Shown piece by piece: positions 1 to 9,038 of a stretch of DNA of 32,222 bases. The stretch spans positions 1 through 32,222 of the forward strand of contig NZ_JAGGPB010000086.1 in the NCBI RefSeq assembly GCF_018614055.1, in the 5' to 3' direction. This DNA is from Streptomyces sp. ISL-98 (GTDB taxonomy: Bacteria > Actinomycetota > Actinomycetes > Streptomycetales > Streptomycetaceae). Position 1 is the first letter of the stretch. The number at the start of each line of letters is the position of its first letter. Under the pieces are notes generated by a model. That model saw only the letters and a list, made by a program, of their open reading frames with translations. It made no database searches and was not told the DNA's origin. The position numbers and the translations under genes were made by a program.

Positions 1-502
1 CTCGCGTGCTCTCGTCCCCTCCCCCGCGCGCCCCCCTGGGCGGGGGCCGGCGGCGGGCCCCCCCCCTCGGCCCGCGCCCGCCTCCCCCCCCCCCCCCGCC
101 ACGCCCCATCCTGCCTTACCCCCCCCCCCCCCCCCCCCCCCCCCGGGCCCCGGCGCGTCAGCCGAAGGGGCACCGTCACTCGAGATCAATCTCACCGACC
201 CGCACCGATCACCGGCAGGACTCTCTGCTGTCCGTCCGGGTGAAGCTACGACGTCCAGCCGCTAACCGCGCGTCAGACTCCGCCGGGGTGAGGCGGCCAG
301 GGTCTCGGCGAACGGCGGTACAGCCGTTGGCCCTGAGAACGATCACGGTTGGCAGCGAAGAAACCCATGAGTCCAGCAGCGGCACGTACGAGGGACTGGG
401 CAACCGCCTGCACCGAGTGCCAACCCGAGCCGCAGGACGGGACCCGAGGGACAATACGAGGGGCGGGACTCACGGAGCGGTACCGCCCGCGAGGAGAAGG
501 TC
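1..502. other. C-rich contig end and gene-free leader
   Basis: Roughly the first 160 bases are dominated by long cytosine runs, including one of more than 20 bases, with almost no adenine. This is low-complexity sequence typical of a poorly resolved contig end. Positions 160-500 have normal composition but no open frame I can defend. A short frame containing a CxxC pair runs at about 349-537 but overlaps the start of the next gene and matches nothing I recognise. A good ribosome-binding site for the next gene (GAGGAGAAGG) lies at about 490-499. Confidence 0.6.
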
Positions 503-1066
503 ATGACGGTTCAGCTCGGCAAGGGCATCACCCTTGAGGGGTACGACGTCGGGAAGACCCAAGACGTCGCCAGCCTCAGAATCATGTACACGGACTACCT
601 CCTTGAGGAGTTCGAGCGCATCAAGGAGCTCGCCTTCGGCAACCCTGTCGCCGACTACCTCACCACCATGTTCATCCAGGTCAACGGCGAGAACGCGGGC
701 TTCCTGTCGCTCGACCCCAACAATTACGCGGTGGAGGTCATCTACGTGAAGCCCGACTTCCGACACCGTGGCCTGGCCACCCTGGCTCTGCAAGAGACCA
801 ACCGCAACTGCCCGGTGACACTGTCGCTGAAGACGCCGCTGTCACCCGGCGGCGAAGCACTTGCCGATCAGCTCGGCCTGGACCTCGCCCGCAACTTCCC
901 CGGTGAGGAGGCCAGGAACCAGGAAGCCCTGCTGACGATAGCGGAGTCCGTCCGAGCCGCGTGCCGGCACAAGCAGAGGAGCGGAGACCCACGCAAGCTG
1001 TGCCCGCGCTGCTACCGGTTGGGCCTGCGCCGCTACGCCGACCGGGTCATCGACAAGCACATGTAG
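503..1066 (+). CDS. GNAT-like acetyltransferase with cysteine-rich C-terminal tail
   Basis: 187 residues, ATG start placed directly after a strong ribosome-binding site. The middle of the protein (about residues 55-100) reads like the acetyl-CoA-binding core of a GNAT N-acetyltransferase: a beta strand ending in GFLSL, then VEVIYVKPDFRHRGLATLAL, whose RHRGLA matches the family R/Q-x-x-G-x-G/A loop. The last ~40 residues are not typical of GNAT enzymes: they are basic and carry three cysteines, one as CRHK and two as the CPRC pair, and may bind zinc or nucleic acid. The substrate cannot be told. The next gene starts 200 bp downstream in the same direction, so they may or may not be co-transcribed. 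GNAT assignment is moderately sure; the zinc tail is inference from cysteine spacing. Confidence 0.6.
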   Translation: MTVQLGKGITLEGYDVGKTQDVASLRIMYTDYLLEEFERIKELAFGNPVADYLTTMFIQVNGENAGFLSLDPNNYAVEVIYVKPDFRHRGLATLALQETNRNCPVTLSLKTPLSPGGEALADQLGLDLARNFPGEEARNQEALLTIAESVRAACRHKQRSGDPRKLCPRCYRLGLRRYADRVIDKHM

Positions 1067-1265
1067 CGGCGAGCAGGACAGTCAGGATCGGCGCGCTGGC
1101 GCCGGGCGCGCCTGGACCTGTCTCCCGCCGATGTCCCCCGCCGGGCGGTCCACTGACTCCCCGTAGTCTTCCTTGATCTTCGGCGCGTGTTCCGTTAGGT
1201 CTGGTGGTCCGGCCGGGGTGGGTGACCACCGTGGTTGCGTATCGGGATCCACTTGAGGGGAAGCC

Positions 1266-2102
1266 GTGGACGGTGCCGGTAGGGAGTTCCCGTCGGGGTT
1301 CGACCAGGAGTTCGTCAGTCAGGAAGGCCATCGCGGCTACTTCGGCAGGAATGTGCTGAAGGGACTGGTGGACGGGATGGAAGGTTTCCTGGAGGAGAAG
1401 CGGCGCACTCCGGGATTCCGAAGCATGGGGCCGGCGGCGCTGTGCGGGTTCCTGTGGCTCGATGATCCTGAGCTGGCCGCCTGCCTCGCACGGTTCGACA
1501 ACGTGTGCGTGGTCGTCTCCAAGCAGGGCCGCAGCGCTCGGGACTTGGCGAAGCTGGGCAAACTGAAGCCTCTCGCGGACGGTGACAACGGGATCCTGGC
1601 CAGTGCCTTCGCCGGGCTCACCGGTCTGGACTGGCGGACGGACGGCCGCGCCACGGTGGTGGGGCCGGGGTCGTCGATGGCTGACCTGGTGATCCCGCCG
1701 GTACGCACGATCGGATTCCGTAAGAAGGCGGACCTGGTACCGATCCTCCACACGAAGATCGTTCTGCTCGGCGAGATGTGGTGGTACGACGAAGACGGTA
1801 TGGGTGGGGTCGCCGACGTCACCGGCTTCAGGCCGGAACGGCTGTGGGTGGGGAGCACGAACGGTACGGCAAGGTCCAGGAAGAGCCTGGAGTTCGGGAT
1901 GTGGCTCGACGATCCGCAGGCTCTGCAAGCCGCAGAGGCCTTCCTCGTCCAGCTGATGGCACACTCCGAAGCCCTCGATCCGGACAGTGACGTGTTCGAG
2001 CCGGAAATGTTGCCCGTGGAGTTCGACGACGATGCGTTCGCCAGCTATGTCGCGGAGTTCACGCCTGAGCGGGACGAAGACGACGGGGGGCCGCTCGTAT
2101 AG
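1266..2102 (+). CDS. Phospholipase-D-like (single HKD-like motif) protein
   Basis: 278 residues from a GTG start preceded by GAGGGGAA. Residues 161-170 read LHTKIVLLGE and residues 195-199 read VGSTN, followed by SLEFGMW. This matches the PLD/HKD signature H-x-K-x(n)-D...G-S-x-N, with Glu170 where Asp is usual. Only one such motif is visible, so an active enzyme would be expected to dimerise, as in the single-domain PLD nucleases. An N-terminal segment (about 60-100) resembles the first half of a PLD fold (FLWLDDPEL, then VCVVVSKQ). The C-terminus is acidic. Substrate (phosphodiester of nucleic acid or lipid) is unknown; no signal peptide or membrane segment is visible, which favours a cytoplasmic nuclease-type role. 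It converges on the recombinase operon across a terminator. Confidence 0.6.
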   Translation: MDGAGREFPSGFDQEFVSQEGHRGYFGRNVLKGLVDGMEGFLEEKRRTPGFRSMGPAALCGFLWLDDPELAACLARFDNVCVVVSKQGRSARDLAKLGKLKPLADGDNGILASAFAGLTGLDWRTDGRATVVGPGSSMADLVIPPVRTIGFRKKADLVPILHTKIVLLGEMWWYDEDGMGGVADVTGFRPERLWVGSTNGTARSRKSLEFGMWLDDPQALQAAEAFLVQLMAHSEALDPDSDVFEPEMLPVEFDDDAFASYVAEFTPERDEDDGGPLV

Positions 2103-2104
2103 CT

Positions 2105-2154
2105 AACGGCAACCATGTAGCGGTGAGGGACGCACCCCCGCGTTCCCTTGCCGT
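2105..2154. terminator. Bidirectional terminator-like hairpin between convergent genes
   Basis: ACGGCAA (2105-2111) pairs with TTGCCGT (2148-2154), and inside it AGGGACGC (2126-2133) pairs with GCGTTCCCT (2140-2148) with one bulged base. It lies just after the plus-strand PLD-like gene and just before the end of the minus-strand recombinase, where a shared terminator is expected. Confidence 0.5.
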
Positions 2155-2172
2155 AGTGATACGGGCGTCTGG

Positions 2173-3451
2173 TCAGGCGGCCAGGCCCAGGAAGCGGGTC
2201 GGGTTCTGGTTCCAGGGGACCTTCTTGCGGCGGTAGGCGTCGAAGGCGGTGCTGCGCAGGGAGTGCCGCGAGTGCAGGGCGACCGTCTCGGGCGGGTTGC
2301 CGGCGGCCAGAGCCTGCTGGATCCAGCCGCGGCGGAAGCTGTGGCCGGTGATACGGCGGACGGCGGCCCGTGCCGCACGCACGCTCGCACGCCAGGCCTT
2401 GAGGACGCCGTTGGCCTCTTCAGCGGTGGGCGCGGCGTCGGCGGCCGCGAACGCCTCCTGCTTCGCCCGGGCGGCGGCGGCGCGCTCTTCGGGGGAGGCA
2501 GCCGGAGTGAGCCGGGCAGCGCGGGCGGCGGTCTTGATGATGTCGTTGACGGTGTCGGCGGTGATGCCGCCGCGGCGGCGGTCGTCAGCGGGTGGGCGTG
2601 CCGGCGGCCTTGGCGCCGATGTTGCCGTGCCGGTCGATGCGGCGCAGCAGCGGGCCGGGGGTGAGCTGGCCGTCGTCGGCGAGGACGTCGAGCCATTCGC
2701 GCAAGGCGTGGACGGGGCACAGTTCCTCGTCGGCGGGGGCCAGGATGCGCACCTCCTGCCCGCGCGCGGCCTGGTCGGCCTTGGACCGGCGGATCTTGAT
2801 GATCAAGGCCGGGTGGGACTTCTTGTTGCCGTTCTCGTCCTCGATCTGCACGGTGCGGATCTTGGCGTCGTGCAGGTTGAGGCGGGCGGGCTCGCTGGCG
2901 CGGGCGGCCATCCACCAGGCGATAAGCAGGACAGCGGCGTCCCGTTTGCCGCGCGCCGTGGTGCGGTCCAGGGTGCGCACCACGAGGCGCAGTTCGTCCA
3001 GGTCGACGGCGTCGGCCTGGAGCGGGCCGGGCTCCACCAGGGGGTCGTCGGCCTCCTCGCCGGCGCGATGGCGGATGACGAGCTGGCAGGCCTTGATCTC
3101 CTTGTCCGACAGCGGCGTGCCCTGGATGGCGCGCATGGCGCGCAGCGTGCTGAAGTGGGCCTCGATGGAGGTCGCGGGGTGCCCGCGGTCGCCGAGGTCG
3201 GAGAGGTAGGACAGCACCGCGTTGGGCTCGTCCTCGGCCCAGTCGTAGGTGGCGCACCACAGGGCGTACGAACGCCAGCGGGTGGCCCGGGCGTTGCGGG
3301 AGCTGCGCGGGACGGCGTTAGTGAGCTTGCGGGCGGCCGAGGCCGAGATCCGCTCGCCGGTCGCGGAGACGATGTCCGGCTCGGCGCGGCGCCGGCGCCG
3401 GACGGCTGGGGCGCGGCCGGGCCCGGCGGGGACGAGTTCGCTGGACGTCAT
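2173..3451 (-). pseudogene. Tyrosine recombinase (phage-type integrase), frameshifted as read
   Basis: Read from ATG at 3451, the first frame gives 288 residues and stops at 2585. The protein clearly resumes in another frame and runs to a stop at 2173. Removing one C near 2588-2598 joins the halves into about 427 residues, the usual length of a tyrosine recombinase. The first half carries the N-terminal core-binding region and the box-I arginine (MAARASEP, Arg184). The second half carries the C-terminal catalytic set: GHSFRRGW (H-x-x-R), VALHSRHS and the nucleophile context FDAYRRK. Its ATG overlaps the stop of the upstream HEPN-like gene (ATGA), so it is the last gene of a translationally coupled operon, unusual for an integrase, which normally stands alone or beside an excisionase. 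Whether the break is real or a sequencing error cannot be told here. Confidence 0.85.
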
Positions 3452-4485
3452 GACGCGGACTCCTCGGTCGCGGTGCGGATAGTTGCGAAGTCAGGGGCGT
3501 ATTCGAGGCAGGCGGAGCACTTCGCAGCCTCCGCGTCGGAGAGCATCAGAGCCCCGCAGGCCAGGCAAGGGGTGAACTCCCTGTCCGTGAAGTCGCCCGC
3601 GCAGGAGAAGCACAGCCGACGCTGCGTCGAAGCCGCGGTGACGGCTCCCATGACCAACGCACGGGTGAGAGCCGGGCAGTCGGTACACCACTGGATGAAG
3701 CTGCCCGGTGCCGGATAATCGTCGCGTTCCTGACCGAGCACGATCCAGGAGTACTCCGCAGCGGCCTTGTCTGCCGCGTCCGGTTCCTGCCAGGTCTTGA
3801 GGCAGAACCGGCAGGCCGGACGCGCATCGGCGGCCAGCACCAGGGCCGGCTGGGCGCACTGCGGGCAGACGACGGTGGTGTCCGCCACCTGCGCCAGGCC
3901 GGCACGCAGATCGTTCATGCGGGTCCTGACGTACGCCTCGATGCCGCGGAGCTGTGCGCGCACCACCGTCAGGGTCTGCTCGGCGTCGGCCTTGTGCTCC
4001 GGGTCCAGTCCGGGCAGCAGGTGGGTGGTGAGGAAGGGCAGCAGGAAGTTGAGGACGTCGGCGGCGCGGGCCTCGACCGCTCCTGCCGACTGGGTGAGTC
4101 CGTAGTGCATCAGGGCGTTGCGGTCGCGGGCGAGTTTGGCGACCGCGTCGATGCTCTTCTGCGGCATGTCGAGTCCGACGATGTTCGTCAGGCGGGTGAA
4201 GGCGGCCGTGGTGGTGCAGCTGGTGAAGTCTGCGCTGTCGAACTTCGCCCGGGTGGCAGTGGCGGGCTCGTCGAAGACCAGGGACCAGTGCTCCTGCTGG
4301 AGCCGGGCTTTGAGCAGGACCTCGGTGCCGGCCTGGAGGTGGAGCACGGCGTACTTCAGTGCGCGGGCGTCGGGCGCGGTGCCCGGCTCGGTGGCCAGGC
4401 GGCCGACCACGTCGAGCAGGTAGTCCAGGCCGTTGACGACGAGCGGGTAGCGCAGGGCGGGCCGCGGGTCGGGACGGTTGCTCAT
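3448..4485 (-). CDS. HEPN-like protein with six CxxC pairs (putative zinc ribbons)
   Basis: 345 residues from the ATG at 4485, chosen because it overlaps the upstream stop as ATGA and because residues further upstream are arginine-rich noise. The N-terminal ~200 residues look all-helical and contain LARDRNALMHYG: Arg122-Asn123...His127 fits the R-x(4-6)-H signature of HEPN domains, found in many RNases of toxin and phage-defence systems (AbiV, Cas13 and others). The C-terminal ~145 residues hold six CxxC pairs (Cys207/210, 225/228, 267/270, 292/295, 307/310, 323/326), enough for three zinc ribbons that could bind nucleic acid or the recombinase. Its stop overlaps the recombinase start. HEPN assignment rests on one motif plus helical character; a role in defence or element control is inference. 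Confidence 0.6.
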   Translation of the reverse strand: MSNRPDPRPALRYPLVVNGLDYLLDVVGRLATEPGTAPDARALKYAVLHLQAGTEVLLKARLQQEHWSLVFDEPATATRAKFDSADFTSCTTTAAFTRLTNIVGLDMPQKSIDAVAKLARDRNALMHYGLTQSAGAVEARAADVLNFLLPFLTTHLLPGLDPEHKADAEQTLTVVRAQLRGIEAYVRTRMNDLRAGLAQVADTTVVCPQCAQPALVLAADARPACRFCLKTWQEPDAADKAAAEYSWIVLGQERDDYPAPGSFIQWCTDCPALTRALVMGAVTAASTQRRLCFSCAGDFTDREFTPCLACGALMLSDAEAAKCSACLEYAPDFATIRTATEESAS

Positions 4486-4676
4486 CCGGCGCCGCCCGCC
4501 AGGGTGGGGACGAGTCCGCGTGACATCGTGCCAGCCGCGCCTACTGACGGCGCGGTCTTCGCGGCGGGGACGCCGGACACGCCGCACTCGGCGCCGCGCC
4601 AGTTGCGGTGCGCGGCGTGCGAGGCGACGTTGCCGCACGGTTCGTCGGGCACCGGCTGCCAGATCCTCACCGTCAT
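4482..4676 (-). CDS. Small unknown protein, first gene of the HEPN/recombinase operon
   Basis: 64 residues beginning MTVRIWQPVPDEPCGNVASH. The ATG at 4676 follows a purine-rich ribosome-binding site (GAGAGGAGCGGGGGAG), and the stop overlaps the next start as ATGA. It has two cysteines, several histidines in the first half and a Gly/Ala-rich end. I do not recognise the family. The coupling to two larger genes is the main reason to accept it as real. Confidence 0.55.
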   Translation of the reverse strand: MTVRIWQPVPDEPCGNVASHAAHRNWRGAECGVSGVPAAKTAPSVGAAGTMSRGLVPTLAGGAG

Positions 4677-5140
4677 CTGCTCCCCCGCTCCTCTCAGGCC
4701 GCTTCACCGAAGTTCTTGCATGAGCCGGATACCTGCGGACGCTGCTTGTCGTGTCCCCTGCGATTTCTGATTCCGGCTAAGACCGACCGGCATTAGGCGT
4801 CCGAGAGGTGGGGCGGGCATCAGCGGGCATGGGTCCGCGTGAGTATTGAGTTCTCTACGCTCAGTCGTCAACTACGGCCACGGGCGTGCGTCGTACGGCG
4901 CGCCATCGACGCCTTGTCGCCCTTCCTGCAGTTCGTCGGGATGACGCGGTCTGATCAGCCCCGCCCGGGTCTCGGCAACGTTGGTCAGGGCCTCGCCATG
5001 CACGGACTTAGCGAGGGACAGGACGGTGAAGGATGGGGACAGCCCCCGTATAACCCGGGTGTCAGCAGGATGGGCGACTGGTGCGGCGGCCCGGCACGCT
5101 GGGGCAGGAACGGCACAGGCAATAGAAGTAGGAGCAATCG
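4677..5140. other. Intergenic region between divergent operons
   Basis: About 460 bp separating the minus-strand HEPN/recombinase operon from the plus-strand serine hydrolase. It should hold both promoters and could hold the recombinase attachment site, but I found no convincing -35/-10 pair or repeat. Short open frames on both strands here lack ribosome-binding sites and match nothing I know. Confidence 0.4.
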
Positions 5141-6148
5141 GTGAATGCACGTGCGCGGGCCGCAGCACTGTGGGCGGGGATTTGTGCGGTGGCGGTATCA
5201 GGGGTCTTCCCGGCGGCCGCGGCGGAGCGTGCGGCGGCCTCGCCGCCCGCCGCCCTCAAGGAGGCCATCGAGCAGACGGTCGCGGACGGATTCCCGGGTG
5301 TCGTGGCGTATGCCAGGCACGGAGAGCGGGAGTCACGGATGGCGGCCGGGCTCGCGGACACGGCGAGCGGCGAGCGAGCCCGGCCGGACCAGCGCTTCCG
5401 GATTGCCAGTAACACCAAGGCATTTGTGTCGACGGTGCTTCTGCAGCTGGAGGGCGAAGGACGGCTCTCGCTCGACGACAGCGTGGAGAAATGGCTGCCC
5501 GGCGTGGTCCAGGGAAACGGCAACGTCGGGAGCGCCATCACCGTCCGGCAACTGCTCAACCACACCTCGGGCATCTACGACCCCACCACGGAGCCGGAGT
5601 TCTTCGCCCCCTACCTGGAGCGCCACGAATGGGGCTACGTCTACACCCCTCGCGAGGTGATCGCCCGCGCCGTCCGACACGAGCCGCACTTCGCGCCCGG
5701 CCGCGGCTGGAAGTACTCCAATACCAACTACCTACTCGCCGGTCTGGTGATCGAGGCAGTCACACGTCACAGCGCGCCCTCCGAAATTCATCGGCGGATT
5801 CTCGCCCCGCTCGGCCTGAAGGACACCTCCTTCCCGCTGACCGACCCGGCCATTCACGGCCCTCATCTGCACGGTTACGACCTCACGGGACGCGATGTGA
5901 CCCGATTCAGCCCGTCGTACGACTGGACCGCCGGCGCCATGATCTCCACGGTCAACGACCTGGCCCGTTTCCACCGGGCCCTGTTCACCGGCAAGCTGCT
6001 GCGTCCCGCCCAGCAGCGCGAACTCCTGACCACGGTGCAGTTCCCCGACGCGCCGGCGTACGGACTCGGCGTGCAGCGCATGGACGTGCCATGCGGCTCG
6101 GAGCCGGACACCAAGCCGATCAGTGTCTGGGAGACCGACGGCAGCGGG
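5141..6148 (+). pseudogene. Secreted serine hydrolase (class C beta-lactamase / D-Ala-D-Ala carboxypeptidase family), 3' end lost
   Basis: GTG start with AGGAG seven bases upstream. Residues 1-28 form a Sec-type signal peptide ending in AAAA. The mature part shows the serine beta-lactamase/penicillin-binding fold: FRIASNTKAF contains the S-x-x-K catalytic motif, WKYSNTNYLLAG supplies Y-S-N, and LLNHTSGI is the usual motif between them. Relatives trim or hydrolyse cell-wall peptides outside the cell. Around WETDGSG the homology ends just where the C-terminal H/K-T-G-like box should follow; from about 6149 the sequence is the antisense of an IS1182-type transposase. The open frame continues by chance to 6631, giving a chimeric tail. 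The protein lacks its last strand-helix part and is probably inactive. Confidence 0.85.
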
Positions 6149-7654
6149 GGAGCGGCGCAGGCCGTGGGCTCGGACGTTCTGCGAGAGGGTGGCTTCGATG
6201 CCGGCACGGATCGCGTAGCGGTGCTGCCAGTCTTCGGTGGTCTGGTCGAGTCTGTTGTGCATCTGGATCTCGTGGAGTTTTCGGGTGGGCAGCAGGGTGA
6301 GGGCCCGGGATCGGGTGGCGGAGGTGGTGCACTGCGGGCGGACCGGGCAGGCCAGGCAGTCGGCCTTGGCGAACTTAACCTGGATGTAGTCGTGTCCGCT
6401 GATCCGCAGAGGTCTCCACTCCCGGCTGACCGCGCCCTGGGGGCAGGTGGCCTGCTGGCGGTCCCAGTCGACGGGGAAGGCCGATTTGGCGAAGCCCGAG
6501 CCGGCCTTGGCCTGGCGGCTGTGGTCGGGGACCACCGGGCCGAGCAGTGTGATGCTGTGCACCCGAGCGGCCCGTTCGATGTGCGCCGGGGTGATGTAGC
6601 CGGCGTCGACGACGTGCTCGCGGGGCAGTAACTCCCGCTCGGCGAGGTCGTCATGGATGGTTCCGGTCATCTCGACGTCCTGCACGGTGGAGTGCGTCGT
6701 GGCCACGTGGACCACCAGTTCGGGGCGCTGTTCGTCGCAGGACTCGGTCAGATGGACGCGGTAGCCGCTCCAGGCGGTGTCTCGTTTGACGCAATAGTGC
6801 GCATCCGTGTCGTAGGGGGAGTCGAAGCGCAGGTGAGCCGGGGGCAGGGCGTGCCCGTCCCGCCAGCGCAGGCGCCCGCGGGCGTCCCAGTAGTAGTGAT
6901 GGACCCACACTTGGCGGAGGATCTCCACCTGCGGCAGCAGACGCAGGTGAGGCGGGGCGGACGTGGCCCAGACAGCGGCGAGGATCGTCTGGCCGTCCCG
7001 GCCGGTCTGCTCGGCCCGCCCGGTCACCGCCGGTTTCCCGCCCGGCAGCTTGCCGATCTCCACCCGGCGTCCGTACCGTTTGCCCCATTCCGGCTCGATC
7101 AGGGGCCGCAGCCAGTCCGGGTCGGCCTCGGCCAGCTCCTCCAGTGCCGCCCGCAGCGTCTCCCCGACCAGTTCCAAACGGCTGAGGAAGCGGACTGCGG
7201 CCAGCACATGGGTGGCGTCGGTGCGCTGCCGCCCGCCGGGCTTGAGCAGTCCGGCCTCCTTCAGGCGCTGCAGCATGACCTCCAGCAGCCGGTCGGCGGT
7301 GCCGTCTTCGGCCAGCCGGGCCCGAAACTCGCACAGCACCGAGTAGTCGAACCCGGGATCATCCATTTCCAGGCCCAGTGCGTACTTCCAGTCGATCCTG
7401 GTCCGCACCGCGTCCGCCGCAGCCCGGTCGGAGAGGTTCTCCGCGAACTGCAGCACCGACACCAGCGCCAGTTGCCCCGGCGCCAGGCACCGCCTGCCGT
7501 CCGTGGGATACAGCCCGGCGAACTCCTCATCCTCGAACAGCACATCCAGCCGGTCCCTGATCAGCATCGCCGGTGTGCCCTTCGGGCACGCCGCCCGCGC
7601 TGTCCGCACCGTCCTGACCGGGATCCTCTGATGACTCTCCGGCCGCAGCGACAT
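6149..7654 (-). mobile_element. IS1182-type transposase, C-terminus truncated
   Basis: Start taken at ATG 7654 (MSLRPESHQ). The ~500 residues retained are a classic IS1182-family DDE transposase: an N-terminal helical domain (LFEDEEFAGLYPTDGR, LAPGQLALVSVLQFAENLS), first catalytic Asp in RTDATHVLAAVR, second in HVVDAGYITP, a cysteine cluster (CLACPVRPQC), and the catalytic Glu in RAGIEATLSQ. Homology stops after AHGLRRS at about 6149, where the family normally continues for roughly 50 more residues; the frame then runs into the antisense of the serine hydrolase gene and reaches a stop only at 5732. So both the insertion sequence and its target gene have lost their ends at the same junction, pointing to a deletion rather than simple insertion. 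No terminal inverted repeats could be paired. Confidence 0.85.
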
Positions 7655-7777
7655 CGCGACCACCCCCACCGCCGACACCACCCCGCTCCCAACCAGCCAA
7701 CCACCCACCGGCCCAGGCGTCAGCACCCCCGCCAACATCACCAACAGAGTCCCGGTATTGAGGCTAGGAGCATGCCA

Positions 7778-7815
7778 CGGGCGGGCATGGGCGACGACTT
7801 GCCCATGCCCGCCCG
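7778..7815 (-). terminator. Strong hairpin terminator after the propeller gene
   Basis: A perfect 15-bp stem: CGGGCGGGCATGGGC (7778-7792) and its complement (7801-7815) with an 8-base loop. It sits 16 bases beyond the stop of the minus-strand propeller gene. No T-run follows, as is common in actinomycetes. Confidence 0.75.
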
Positions 7816-7830
7816 GCCGTGAAGGACGCC

Positions 7831-8985
7831 CTACGCCGCGACCTTGCCGACGCCGCCCATGGGCTGGGTGTCGCGTTGGGTGATCTGCCAGAGCTGGGTC
7901 TCACGGTTGCTGACGTAGATCTGGCCGTTGGCGGTGTCCAGTGCGAGGCCTTCGCAGGTCGCCAGGCCGCTGGCCACCACGCGCTGCGAGCCGTCGGCCA
8001 GGGTGATCTCGTACAGGCGGCCGTTCAGGTGGTCGATGGTGAACGCCTTGCCGTCGCCGGTGAGTTCCACGCGAATGGTGCTCGCCCCGGGGAGGTTGGT
8101 CACGAGGCGCTTCGCCCCGTCGGCCAGGCTGACCTCGTACAGGTTGCCGCCGTGGTCCCTCTGGCCGACGTACGCCTTGCCCTTGCCGTCCAGCGCCACT
8201 GCGGAGACGCCGACCGGCAGGCCGGTGGCGACCGTGGTCTTCTGCCCGTTCTGCAGGTCGACCGCGACCAGCTTCCCCTCGCTGTGGCTGACGACGTAGG
8301 CCTTGCCCGCTCCGTCCAGCGCGAGGCCGTACGCGCCCGGGACACTGGCGACCGTGCTGGAGGTGCCGGTGGACAGGTCCACCGCGAGCAGGCGCGCGCC
8401 GTAGTCGGTGGTGTAGGCCTTGCCCTTCCGGTCCAGCTTCACATCGCCTATGTCGCCCAGGCTGCTCGCGACCACGCGCTGCGCGCCGGTGGCGATCTTC
8501 ACCGCGGACAGCTTCTGGCCGCCCCGGTCGGCGACGTACGCCGTGTTCTGCGACGGGTCCACCGCGAGGCCCTCGGACGTGCCCAGGCCCGTCGTGATGA
8601 GGGCGAAGCTCCGCCTGGTGGCCATGAGCTTCGACAGGTCTTCGAGCTTCGGCATGTCGTCCTCGCCGATGCTCACCTTCGGCGGTCCGGCCGCCTTCAG
8701 GGTCGACGAGGCCATGGCGGACGTCGAGGCGGGGTCCTCGGAGACCTGACGCTGATCGGCGGACGCGTCGTGGAATTTCTGGAAGAGGGGATTGAGGAAA
8801 CCCATGACGTCGAACGCCCCGTGCGCCGTCTGGCGCACGAGCCACGGGTCGCGCTCACTCTCCATTTTGCGGACGGCTTCCGAGACGTCGCCGGCCCCGG
8901 GGGTGTCCTTGTTGAGCGCTTCAGCGGACTGTTTGGCGGAGTCGGCTCCGCTGCCGCCGCCGTCGAAGATGTTTCCGAATGACAC
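7831..8985 (-). CDS. NHL/SMP-30-like beta-propeller protein
   Basis: 384 residues. The GTG at 8985 is preceded by AGGAGGAA at ideal distance. Residues 1-110 are a glycine-, Ser- and Asp-rich region without a signal peptide. From about residue 125 there are six or seven repeats of ~40 residues with a recurring core of the type GLAVD...AYVADRGG..L.AV (EGLAVDPS, YGLALDGAGKAYV, SAVALDGKGKAYV, EGLALDTANGQIYV), typical of NHL, SMP-30 or Vgb-like beta-propellers. Such domains bind ligands or proteins, and some are lyases or lactonases; no catalytic set can be named. It is the second gene of an operon with the beta-rich protein 53 bp upstream and ends in a strong terminator, so the two probably work together. 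Confidence 0.75.
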   Translation of the reverse strand: MSFGNIFDGGGSGADSAKQSAEALNKDTPGAGDVSEAVRKMESERDPWLVRQTAHGAFDVMGFLNPLFQKFHDASADQRQVSEDPASTSAMASSTLKAAGPPKVSIGEDDMPKLEDLSKLMATRRSFALITTGLGTSEGLAVDPSQNTAYVADRGGQKLSAVKIATGAQRVVASSLGDIGDVKLDRKGKAYTTDYGARLLAVDLSTGTSSTVASVPGAYGLALDGAGKAYVVSHSEGKLVAVDLQNGQKTTVATGLPVGVSAVALDGKGKAYVGQRDHGGNLYEVSLADGAKRLVTNLPGASTIRVELTGDGKAFTIDHLNGRLYEITLADGSQRVVASGLATCEGLALDTANGQIYVSNRETQLWQITQRDTQPMGGVGKVAA

Positions 8986-9038
8986 GAGAGTTCCTCCTGA
9001 TGTGGCTGTTCTGGCCTGCCCGGTGGGTGGTCGCCTTT

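Noticed and set aside
6..506. Proline-rich 166-codon frame at the window start
   Set aside because: It is produced by cytosine runs; no start signal, and the sequence is low-complexity contig-end material.
2249..3718. 489-codon plus-strand frame
   Set aside because: Antisense to the recombinase and HEPN-like genes; Gly/Ala/Val-rich shadow with no domain.
4839..5168. Short frames on both strands upstream of the serine hydrolase
   Set aside because: No ribosome-binding site, mixed third-position composition, no recognisable family.
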